From Sergeia podlipaevii (taxonomy: Eukaryota > Euglenozoa > Kinetoplastea > Trypanosomatida > Trypanosomatidae), in the NCBI GenBank assembly GCA_030849805.1, contig JASANZ010002074.1:1-42277 (forward strand): a DNA stretch of 42,277 nucleotides. Reading direction: 5' to 3'. Shown piece by piece: positions 26,763-34,818 of the stretch. Numbering within the stretch: position 1 is the stretch's first letter; each line of letters starts with the position of its first letter. The position numbers and the translations under genes were made by a program. A model generated the notes under the pieces. That model made no database searches. It was not told the origin of the DNA and worked only from the letters and a program-made list of their open reading frames with translations.

Positions 26763-27158
26763 TTACGCGAGGTACTTCATGCCAAAGATAACACCAGAGG
26801 TAAAGCCAGCGGCATCAGGGAGGCCATGAGCAAGGAAGGACACCATCTTCTTAAAGAAGATATTCACGTCCTGCATATCGAACTTGCCATCGTCGTTCTG
26901 GTCAGCGACCTTGACAAATTGCTCCCCAATGTAGTTCCAGTGGATCGTCACATAACCCAGGTACGCAAGGCCCTGGAGCCCAGCGAAGCAAAGACCTGCA
27001 CCATACATGGCATCGGAGGTGAGGCGGCGAATGGCAACACCGGTACAGGCTCCTATGACACCGCTGATGCCGAACTTCTTGGCCATGACTCCAGTCATGT
27101 ATGTGGAGTCCTGAGCATTCTTGGCGGCCTCATCAATAATTGGATCTGCAGTTGACAT
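26763..27158 (-). CDS. FUN14-domain mitochondrial membrane protein with an EF-hand loop
   Basis: 131 residues. The FUN14 pattern runs from about residue 31: SGVIGACTGVAIRRLTSDAM, a hydrophobic helix, LQGLAYLGYVTIHWNYIGEQ, then a last helix AAGFTSGVIFGMKYLA. Between the second and third helices lies a canonical 12-residue EF-hand loop, DQNDDGKFDMQD (86-97), with ligand positions 1, 3, 5, 9 and 12 as D, N, D, D, D, Gly at 6 and Phe at 8, flanked by helices. FUN14 proteins sit in the mitochondrial outer membrane; FUNDC1 is a mitophagy and ER-contact receptor. Calcium sensing here is inferred from the loop. The short N terminus has no obvious LIR. The ATG at 27158 is chosen; the frame above it is AT-rich spacer. 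A divergent paralogue lies 3.6 kb downstream. Confidence 0.85.
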   Translation of the reverse strand: MSTADPIIDEAAKNAQDSTYMTGVMAKKFGISGVIGACTGVAIRRLTSDAMYGAGLCFAGLQGLAYLGYVTIHWNYIGEQFVKVADQNDDGKFDMQDVNIFFKKMVSFLAHGLPDAAGFTSGVIFGMKYLA

Positions 27159-27240
27159 TTGCAATAAAAGATCTAAAAAGTGAGAAGTAGATGTTGGTCT
27201 TGAGACAAAATTAATAACTATATTTATATATAGTATGCTA

Positions 27241-27280
27241 CTAAAAAAGAAAATGAAATGAAAGATGAAACAAAGCGCAG
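27241..27280 (-). promoter_or_regulatory. Predicted trans-splice acceptor of the EF-hand FUN14 gene
   Basis: Minus-strand tract of T and C (about 27280-27243) followed by AG at 27242-27241, giving a leader of about 80 bases to the ATG at 27158. Confidence 0.5.
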
Positions 27281-27738
27281 CTACATGACAAACCACAATA
27301 TTTGATTGCGGACAGTTTCCGTTCCTTGGTATATGAAAGCGCGCTATGCGCTTCCATTCGCATGACATCGTTACTTACTGCTATTTTAATATCCATGTGC
27401 CAAATCGTTTATATATAAAACATGTTTATTTTCATGCGCAGAGCACACGCTCGCCTTTATACGTTGTGATCTGCATGTACATGCGTGAGTACGTGTATAT
27501 ACATGCGCTGACACTCATTTCGTTCTATCCTCTCTTTCTCTCTCCCTCCTCCTTTTTATTATGAATTGTGAGAGAGAGAGAAAAAATAAATGAGAGCAAA
27601 AGAAAAAAAGTAGCAACAACGTTCGTATCGTGAGACACTAGCACACACACACATACACAAACTATAGCAGTAGAAAGTCATTGATTTGATTCTCTGTACC
27701 TCCCCCCCCGCGTCTCTCTCCTCTTCCGCTTAGAGAAT
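27281..27738. other. Intergenic spacer, no gene seen
   Basis: Contains a second pyrimidine tract on the minus strand (opposite GA-rich 27566-27610), a (CT)n stretch at 27530-27548 on the plus strand, a CA run near 27643-27660 and a poly-C run near 27702-27709 close to the PPR stop codon. Confidence 0.5.
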
Positions 27739-29592
27739 TCAGCGTCGCTGCAGGTACTTGAGAGCAGCAGCGTTGGCATCAGGACTCACAAAACGTGTGG
27801 CCCCACGCACCACAAGACGGTCCTGCGGAGTCCGGGAGCGAACCGGGATACCACGTAGAAAGGACAGCGACAGCTCCCACTGGCCATGCAGGGCAGCGGC
27901 CCACATACCGAGTCTTTGCCCGTGATTGTCTAGGGGAAGCCCATCGTGGCCCATCACCGTGAGCATCATGATCGCCTCACTCCACCGACCCTGGCCTACG
28001 CATGCCTTGATAACAAGGCGATGCGCCATGGGAGGCAGCACAACGCGAGGCTGTTGCGCACGTGCGCTGTGAAACACGTTGAGCGCCTCCACCCACCTCT
28101 CTGCCGCAATGCATGCCTGCAACGCAGCACACACAGAAAGCGGATGAGGCTGTACACGCACATCGGCAAGCTGCTCGGTAAAGATACGAGTAGCGAGTTG
28201 CCACTGGGCACCCTTGGCACACGCAAAGAGCAGGGACAGAGCTGTCTGCGTGGGGAGCAGCTCCAGGTTCGACTCCAGGAGTGTCTGACCGACGGCAAGA
28301 GCGGCCTCCCACTGTCCAGCTTGCTCACACAGTTCCACTAGCTCGCATTTACCTGCTGCAGTAGAGGCCTCGCTCGCCTTTGACATCCATGAAAGCGCCT
28401 CAAGGGCCTTCTCCCACTGCCGCACCGCACTGAAGGCGCGCACCAATGTGTGGTAAGTGCTGCCCAACGCAAGACTGTCTACAAAGTTTTCGCGAACCGC
28501 TAAGTCGTACAGCCGTGTTGCTGCTGCCCACGCGCCTGCCGCATCGCACTGCGCCAGTAGGAGACTAACGGTGCGCTGGTCCGGGCGCACGTCACAGGAT
28601 CGTGCGATGTGAAATACCTCGAGCGAGACATGCCATGACGGGGAGGCCTCGATGATGCGTCGAAAAAAATCGGATGTGCTAGGCAGCAGCTGGCTTGACT
28701 CCCGCACCCGGACGAGTGTACGCAGCATGTGCAGACACGTACCCATCTGCGATGGGGACGCAGTCTGCGCCACCATATGCGACACTAGTTCAGGTTCTAC
28801 TAGAGCGCCTTGCGCAATGCCTTCATCAAACAGTGCAGCGGCCTTCTTGCCGGCTCCACGGGCAGCAAGAAACGGCACTAAGACCCCAAGGGTGTAGGGC
28901 TCCGAAAGGGCAAACCGGCGCTCCGCGTCTTGTGCCAGTGCCAGTGCATCAACCCAGCTGCCCTGATCCGATAGCACACGCATAGCTGACGTGATGTCTA
29001 CTGCCCAGCCCCTCTCCTCACAAAAGGCAGTCACTGCTGACACGTTGCCTGGCCTTAATACCGATGCCAAAAACGTTGGTGGAGGGGGTTGCTGATGTAG
29101 ATGCTCGCAAAAGCGCAACGCCTCAGCCCACTCCCCAGAGCGCAGTGCTGTGTGACAGAGAAGACTCACCGAGGAGGACTTCACTAGCTGTGGACTGTCT
29201 TGCAGGCTCACGCGACCAAGCTCTAGCACGCGATCCACGAGAGAGGTGGCGGCTGGGGGCGATGGGCTTGCTACAGAGACGCTACTGCCGCCTTCATTGT
29301 GTGAGGCCACGTTCTCATCGACCGCTTCAGTGCGCGGGGAGTGGAGAGCTTCACCTAATGCCCTGTGGACGAAAGGAAGACTATTGGGTGTGCTACTCAG
29401 CGGGTGCTGTTGCTGTCCAGAATGCATGACCGCGGCCGCTGAGGAGGTAGAAGACCTGGCAACAACAGCCGCGACTGGGTCCTCCTCTTGCAGTGTTTCG
29501 CTGTAGATGCGTCTCAACACTCCGCAGCAGGCGTTAATATCGCCATACGCAAGTGCTTGCCGCAGCAGGCCTACCAGTCCAACTGACTTCAT
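27739..29592 (-). CDS. Pentatricopeptide-like helical-repeat protein
   Basis: 617 residues made of helix-turn-helix repeats. At least eight units start with a Trp-x-x-Ala signature: WAEALRFCEHL, WVDALALAQDA, WAAATRLYDLA, WEKALEALSWM, WEAALAVGQTL, WQLATRIFTEQL, WVEALNVFHSAR, WSEAIMMLTVM. This is the pattern of kinetoplastid PPR proteins. PPR proteins bind organellar RNA and in trypanosomatids act in mitochondrial rRNA and mRNA processing, polyadenylation or translation. A disordered Ser-rich stretch (about 45-115) separates the first repeat from the rest. There is no strong presequence, though MKSVGLVGLLRQALAYGD is weakly amphipathic. Repeats are degenerate, so the target RNA cannot be predicted. 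The ATG at 29592 is the first in frame. Confidence 0.8.
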   Translation of the reverse strand: MKSVGLVGLLRQALAYGDINACCGVLRRIYSETLQEEDPVAAVVARSSTSSAAAVMHSGQQQHPLSSTPNSLPFVHRALGEALHSPRTEAVDENVASHNEGGSSVSVASPSPPAATSLVDRVLELGRVSLQDSPQLVKSSSVSLLCHTALRSGEWAEALRFCEHLHQQPPPPTFLASVLRPGNVSAVTAFCEERGWAVDITSAMRVLSDQGSWVDALALAQDAERRFALSEPYTLGVLVPFLAARGAGKKAAALFDEGIAQGALVEPELVSHMVAQTASPSQMGTCLHMLRTLVRVRESSQLLPSTSDFFRRIIEASPSWHVSLEVFHIARSCDVRPDQRTVSLLLAQCDAAGAWAAATRLYDLAVRENFVDSLALGSTYHTLVRAFSAVRQWEKALEALSWMSKASEASTAAGKCELVELCEQAGQWEAALAVGQTLLESNLELLPTQTALSLLFACAKGAQWQLATRIFTEQLADVRVQPHPLSVCAALQACIAAERWVEALNVFHSARAQQPRVVLPPMAHRLVIKACVGQGRWSEAIMMLTVMGHDGLPLDNHGQRLGMWAAALHGQWELSLSFLRGIPVRSRTPQDRLVVRGATRFVSPDANAAALKYLQRR

Positions 29593-30162
29593 TACTAAAA
29601 AATGTGAGTGTTTCTCCTGTCAAATCGACAGCGCTTCACATCCCCACCACACAGTACAACCAAAAAAAAAAAATAGAAGAAAACAAAATGAAAGAAGAGT
29701 GCAGATAAGGAAAACTAATGGAAGTCCTGCATACTGATGACTGGCTAAAAAGATCTTGATAGCTGTTCACACTACCGTTGTAAAACAAAACTGTAAAATA
29801 GAGAGGCTACAATTTCTATGTCCCTCCTTCATTACAGGTAAAAAAAAAAAAACGTCCCACTAATATTATAGTGCTGTTTGTGTGCTTATGACCATACCCA
29901 TCATCATGAATCCCTTCTGTAACTAACAAAGGGGGGAGGAATATAAGAGAACACACGTCACAAATCAGCCGTCGCCGCCTCCCACTCCCCCCCATATCTC
30001 TCCACCAATATCACCCTTCATCATAGATAACACGTGCCTCCTAAACAAAACAACAACAATAGAAACTCCCTCAGAGGAAGGGTTCATCAAGCAGATACCG
30101 AGGCGGAAGCAACTGTCTCACATTCACTAACTTCACCACCAATAACCTGCCTGGCTTCCCTC
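29593..30162. other. Intergenic spacer; may hold the true 3' end of the next gene
   Basis: Plus-strand A-rich runs at 29660-29700 form a good pyrimidine tract upstream of the PPR gene. Positions 30071-30162 may encode the C terminus of the neighbouring gene if the ambiguous base at 30174 hides an indel. Otherwise empty. Confidence 0.5.
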
Positions 30163-31353
30163 TCAGTGAGCGCNCAGTGTGCGTGCAGTGCCTTCCTGCA
30201 ACGGGTTTGCCTCTGCAGAAGCGAGGCCGAGGCGTGCCCACTCGCCCTCCACCACCATGGCAGCCGCCAGGTCTTCTGCTGCTTGAGCACCAAAAGCAGG
30301 AAACAAGCGCATGAGCGGCACGACGCTGTCGGTGCGCCACTGCTGGCGGGCGATGTCAGGCGAGGTATACAGAAACTGGCTGCGGAACTTGAGAGCGGGG
30401 AAGAGACTCTGTTGCACGCACACCGCCCTGGCCAACTCCGCTGGCATCGCCGTGAGAGGTGAGTTTGCGTCCAGCCCAGAATGACGAGCCCAGTAACAAG
30501 AGATGCTGTTAAGGTACGCGGGGTGCGACGCAAACTTTCGATAAATATGAGCCCACAAGGACTTCTTGAAGAACGCGCCACTCTCCGCACCAGAGACGGA
30601 GCTGCTAGTTTTGAGCACCCTCTCACCGTAGAAGCGGTAGAATGCTGTTACGTCAACAGGCCGCACCTTGTCAACACACCCAACCTTGCTGTAATCACCT
30701 GGAATTAGACGCTGAATCAACTTTTGCTCCTTCTTGTCCAGTGCTCGTGCCGCGCCAGCGCCATGCAGCTGTTCCCCTAGAGCGCGTGCCTTGGCCTCTA
30801 TGAGATCCACAGGCAGGTATGCTTGAGACTTCCTCTCAGCATCTTCGATGCCACACGTGTTTTCCTCCACCACTCGCATCATGCAGAGGTAGTCGTAGGA
30901 CTCGACCGGGGAGTCAGGATTGAGCTCGCGCCGGTGCGGCGCACAGCACGCGCGTTTCGCCTCACGCAGCAGATACAGTTCATACTGAAGACGCTGCGCC
31001 ACATGTGCGTTGCAATCGTTGAGGCACACCAGCAACGCACTATCCGCCACTTTTGGCGCTTTGCCACTCTCGATGAGTGTGAGCTGCTTATCAATAAGCT
31101 CGTCATGCAGCTGTCTCCGAGCATAGTACACATGTGTGTAGCGCAAAAGGATTTCGGGGTCGCAACTGGCGAGATCAATCTCCATAAAGGTGTTGGCCTG
31201 CTCCTTCACACGCTTGCGGGACGTGTACCACGGGAAAACGGCCTGCACTTGACGCAAAAAGCGTTCCTCCACAGCCATCGCCGGGAGGGCACCAAGGTAG
31301 ACGCGGTACGGAACCGCTGCAAGTTCACCACACAATCCTGGAAACATGGACAT
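30163..31353 (-). CDS. Unrecognised protein (396 aa as read), 3' end uncertain
   Basis: 396 residues as written, starting MSMFPGLCGELAAVPYRVYL, soluble, with many basic and aromatic residues (VFPWYTSRKRVKEQANTFME, LLRYTHVYYARRQLHDELID, LWAHIYRKFASHPAYLNSIS). No domain is recognised. The ALPAMAVEERFLRQVQAVFP start and abundance of RK/Y would suit a mitochondrial RNP or ribosome-associated protein, but this is a guess. An undetermined base at 30174 falls four codons before the stop. Both other frames continue open past this point (stops at 30087 and 30071), so a one-base error would give a longer C terminus. Two ATGs (codons 1 and 3) compete for the start. Confidence 0.75.
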   Translation of the reverse strand: MSMFPGLCGELAAVPYRVYLGALPAMAVEERFLRQVQAVFPWYTSRKRVKEQANTFMEIDLASCDPEILLRYTHVYYARRQLHDELIDKQLTLIESGKAPKVADSALLVCLNDCNAHVAQRLQYELYLLREAKRACCAPHRRELNPDSPVESYDYLCMMRVVEENTCGIEDAERKSQAYLPVDLIEAKARALGEQLHGAGAARALDKKEQKLIQRLIPGDYSKVGCVDKVRPVDVTAFYRFYGERVLKTSSSVSGAESGAFFKKSLWAHIYRKFASHPAYLNSISCYWARHSGLDANSPLTAMPAELARAVCVQQSLFPALKFRSQFLYTSPDIARQQWRTDSVVPLMRLFPAFGAQAAEDLAAAMVVEGEWARLGLASAEANPLQEGTARTLXAH

Positions 31354-31978
31354 GGCTTACGCGTGATATGTATGTATGTATGTGGAAATCTACTGTGAGA
31401 CTTCTCAGATCCTTCCGTGCACACACTGGAACCTGCCAGCCACTAAAAGCCAAAGCCTTGCGGAGCCTTTCAGTGGGATTGGTAGATGTACTAAACGGAA
31501 CATAGGCATGCACACACACAAAAAAAAGGAAAGAGGGAAAGGAAGAGAAGGAAATGATAAACACAGATATATATATATAAAGAAACATTCAGCGTATGCC
31601 AAAAGAAAAAAAGGGTGAAAACGCTTGTGTGCAACGTACTACTGCTTAGTGCAAATACTATATGCCTCCATTTCTCTAAATTAGCGCGTGTGCGTGTTGG
31701 ATCAGTACATGCATGTCTATGCACTCCATATGAGAATTTTTTTTTCTTGGTGCATGCTTGCGCGACGTGCTCCAAATGGGAAAGCGAATATATATGTAGT
31801 ATGCGATAGTGTAACTGAGGTACAAAGGAAAACGAATAACATTTCGTTTTTGTATGGTCTTCTCTTTTTTTTTTTCCTTTGTCAAACCGCTACTCGATGA
31901 ATACCTTTTTAAAAAACATAATCTTCTCTTCATTTTTTTTTTCCCTTAACGTGTATCTTGCTCACCTCATCCCTGCAG
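31354..31978. other. Intergenic spacer, no gene seen
   Basis: Contains a TATG repeat near 31366-31382, a TA run near 31566-31579, poly-T stretches near 31737-31746, 31864-31875 and 31933-31942 and otherwise AT-rich sequence. Overlapping short frames are low-complexity. Confidence 0.5.
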
Positions 31979-32071
31979 CTACCAGGTGAATGAGTAACGG
32001 ACATAGGGGAAGGGCAGTGGGATGCGTTCATCCCTATATAATTTTTTCATGTTATCCTCATCGTTTATCAT
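31979..32071 (-). CDS. Candidate micro-ORF (30 aa)
   Basis: An ATG at 32071-32069 opens a 30-codon frame: MINDEDNMKKLYRDERIPLP, then FPYVRYSFTW. It lies about 110 bases past the ALDH stop on the transcribed strand. A T-rich tract on the minus strand (about 32126-32108) is followed by AG dinucleotides, one of them (32074-32073) one base before the ATG. The peptide is not low-complexity; its Pro- and aromatic-rich end is unusual for chance sequence. Length alone makes this uncertain and no family is recognised. Confidence 0.35.
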   Translation of the reverse strand: MINDEDNMKKLYRDERIPLPFPYVRYSFTW

Positions 32072-32181
32072 CCTGGTAAGCGATCGTGATGAACGAAAAA
32101 AACACACTAGCAAGCAAAAAAAAATAAAATCATGATACTTGATATGCGTGTTTGTAGACACTCTTCTCTACTTCTTATTAC

Positions 32182-33930
32182 TCACGCACTCTTGCTCTTG
32201 TCCGGCTTGATGCTGGCGAGTGCAAACGCTGACTTGATCATGTCCGGCAGACGGCCATAAAGAACCTGTGCAAGGTTCTCCATGAAGGTGAATGCTGCGC
32301 CAGTAATGGGATACTGAAGAATCGAAGGAATAGTCGTCTTCACACCGGGGATGCGGTCGGTGGTGGAAGCACGTACAATGCAGTTTCCGCGGAGACCCTC
32401 GCGTCCGGCGAAGCGGTCGAAGCCGCTGATCTTCACCCCACCGAAGGGGAGAGATTGACAGAGGTAGTTGATGCCAAAGTCATTCACGTTGGTCATACCA
32501 GTACGCAGGCGGGACGCAATGTGCTTGGCGCGGGGAATGTTCATGCTGAACACGCTCGATCCAAGTCCATAGGGGCAGTCATTGACAATCTTGATGGCTT
32601 CATCGTCGGTAGAGAACTTCATAACGACTAGCACAGGGCCGAAGACTTCCTCCTGCGCAATCGGGGTAGTGGAGGTCACATTGGTGAGGATCGTAGGAGG
32701 AAAAAAGTTCGGGTTGGTAGTCTTACCGCCGCACACAAGTGTGGCACCAGCCACGACAGAGTCTTCAATGAGCTTTTGGATCTTCGCGGTAGCGGCGGCA
32801 CCCATGGTCATGGCACCAAGGTCGCACTCCTTCTGGGAGGAAGGACCCTGCGTGAGAGCCTTCACCTGTGCAGTGATGACGTCGACAAGCTTGTCGTGAA
32901 TGGACTCGTGGACGACGATACGCTCCAGGCCGACGCAGTTCTGGCCGCAATTCTGGAAGTTGCCACGCATGATGATGGGAATGACCTGATCAAAGTCGGC
33001 ATCTTCGCACACCACCGCAGGGTCCTTACCGCCGAGCTCGAGAACGACGGGGGTAAGAGTGTCGGACGCGTTGCGCATGATGATCTTTCCAACTCCGGGG
33101 GATCCAATAAAGGTTACCTTGTCCACGGAGGACACCAGCGCCTCGCCGGTTTCGGCAAAGCCGGTGACAAAGGTAACAAGATCGGGGGAGTAGCCGAGCT
33201 GACGCAGACCATCGCGCACAATCGATTCGTAGTACTTAGCATAAAAGGAGGAGTACTCTGACACCTTACCGACGAACGCGTTACCCGCGAACAGAGCAGA
33301 GATCATGGGACCATAGATATTGTGAAATGGGTAGTTCCACGAAACGATGGCGCCGATCACACCAAAAGGGACGTAGTTGACGGCGGCACGCTTGTGAATC
33401 GTCATGAGGCCAACATCACGCACCTCCTCCTTCAGAATTTCCTCTCCGTACTCCGCGGTCCAACGCAGCTTCTCAAATGTAGTGAGCATCTCACCAAGAG
33501 TGCCATCCATCATTGTCTTTCCACACTCCACGCACGCGGTTTCGCAGATCTCTCGCTGATGTGCTAGGATGTAGTCCATGAGGGAGAAGAGAAGCTTGCG
33601 GCGTGTAGAGAAAGGAGTCAAGGCCCAGATTTGCTGAGCAGTGCGAGCGCGCTTCACCACTTCGCGCACCTCCTCGGGGGTGTAGGCCTTGACAGTACCG
33701 ATAGGTACGTTGGTACCCTTGTCATAGCACTGGATCATGCCCTCAGGACCAGACTTGGGGGTCAGGGGCTCGGCAGCAGGCAGAGCATCAAACTTGACCT
33801 GTGGCGCGGGGACGGAAATGGTAGGGGCAGTGTAGCGCTCCACAGTGTGCTTGATCTGCCGCCACACCCACTGAAGTGCACCAGTCCACAGGAGTACCAC
33901 GAGCACAAGAAGCTTGAAGCAGCAGCTCAT
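32182..33930 (-). CDS. Membrane-anchored aldehyde dehydrogenase, ALDH22/Msc7-type
   Basis: 582 residues. An N-terminal membrane anchor (about 3-22, CFKLLVLVVLLWTGALQWVW) precedes a full ALDH domain. Landmarks: Asn199 in SWNYPFHNIYGP, Lys222 in GKVSEYSS, GFAETGEALVSSVDKVTFIG and SPGVGK (nucleotide binding), general base Glu298 in LELGGKDP, and nucleophile Cys332 in NCGQNCVGLER. The downstream EEVFGPVLVVMKF, YGLGSSVFSMN and CQSLPFGGVKISGFDRFAG are canonical. The N-terminal anchor plus GFAETGEALVSSVDK and YLCQSLPFGG phrasing place it with plant ALDH22A1 and yeast Msc7 rather than ALDH3. It should oxidise aldehydes with NAD(P)+ at an endomembrane; the substrate is unknown. The ATG at 33930 starts the anchor just after a splice acceptor. 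Confidence 0.92.
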   Translation of the reverse strand: MSCCFKLLVLVVLLWTGALQWVWRQIKHTVERYTAPTISVPAPQVKFDALPAAEPLTPKSGPEGMIQCYDKGTNVPIGTVKAYTPEEVREVVKRARTAQQIWALTPFSTRRKLLFSLMDYILAHQREICETACVECGKTMMDGTLGEMLTTFEKLRWTAEYGEEILKEEVRDVGLMTIHKRAAVNYVPFGVIGAIVSWNYPFHNIYGPMISALFAGNAFVGKVSEYSSFYAKYYESIVRDGLRQLGYSPDLVTFVTGFAETGEALVSSVDKVTFIGSPGVGKIIMRNASDTLTPVVLELGGKDPAVVCEDADFDQVIPIIMRGNFQNCGQNCVGLERIVVHESIHDKLVDVITAQVKALTQGPSSQKECDLGAMTMGAAATAKIQKLIEDSVVAGATLVCGGKTTNPNFFPPTILTNVTSTTPIAQEEVFGPVLVVMKFSTDDEAIKIVNDCPYGLGSSVFSMNIPRAKHIASRLRTGMTNVNDFGINYLCQSLPFGGVKISGFDRFAGREGLRGNCIVRASTTDRIPGVKTTIPSILQYPITGAAFTFMENLAQVLYGRLPDMIKSAFALASIKPDKSKSA

Positions 33931-33948
33931 GTTTGGAAAAAAAAAAAC

Positions 33949-33967
33949 CTGGAAGAAAAAAGAAACA
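33949..33967 (-). promoter_or_regulatory. Predicted trans-splice acceptor of the ALDH gene
   Basis: Minus-strand pyrimidine tract (about 33967-33951) ends in AG at 33950-33949, 18 bases before the ATG at 33930. Confidence 0.5.
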
Positions 33968-34818
33968 ACGATGAAAAAAGCAAAAAGAGAGAATGTTACA
34001 CAACCAAGATGGTGATGCAAATCCTGTGTCTCTATCCCCTTCAAAAAGAATTGCTTTCTATCCTATGCTGAATACTGCTGATGCTTTGACTGAAATATGA
34101 ATATAATACGGTATATCAAACAATTGCTATTGTGAAAAAAAAAGCGAAATTAGAAGGGTAAAGAAAGAAAAAAGATCAGAAGTTGCGCATTATCAAAAGA
34201 AGCAACAACAACAACAAGAAACACCACTAGTGTGTGTTCGACTGCAATGCCTATGGCATACAAGACATTTCTACAGCGTCTTATTCTATACTGGAAGAAA
34301 AAAAAAGAACATATATAGATATTCGTTGACCCTTGGAGAAGATTTTTTTAAAAACAATCCCCTGATGTGAGCGATCGCTTCAATCAGTATAGCGGAAAGC
34401 TGAATACATTGTATGCTAGCACGCAATATTGAATTGTCTAGGCCCGCCACGCGCGCACACACACACAAACTCACAACACCTATACAAATACCGCCCTCCT
34501 TCCCTCTCTCCATTTGTCACTAGTTTTTCTTCGCTTTGCTTTTTTTAAATTTTGTTTTCAATATTTTCGTCCCATTGTCTTTCACCGTTGCAAAAATCGT
34601 TTCTATAACCACACGAGCGTAATCACCCACTTATGCAAAGATAAGAAAACACACACACACACATACACACCGCCAGCAGTAGAAAAAAAAAAGAAGAGAT
34701 CCAAGGAAGTGAAAACAGACAGAGAGGGGAAGAGGACGGTGAATAGAAAGAAAAAGGAACAAAAGAGAACACAATGCTGAGCCACCACAACTTCATGTTT
34801 CTCGTTCTCTCTCCCTCA
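33968..34818. other. Intergenic spacer, no convincing gene
   Basis: AT-rich. Contains CA runs near 34453-34466 and 34649-34671, A-rich runs at 34137-34175 and 34680-34775 and a 75-residue ATG-started minus frame (34286-34513) that ends in poly-Phe and is probably chance. Confidence 0.5.

Noticed and set aside
34286..34513. 75-codon ATG-started minus frame in the ALDH-MAPK spacer
   Set aside because: Ends in poly-Phe from an A-run, shows no domain, and its composition matches the spacer. It remains possible but unsupported.
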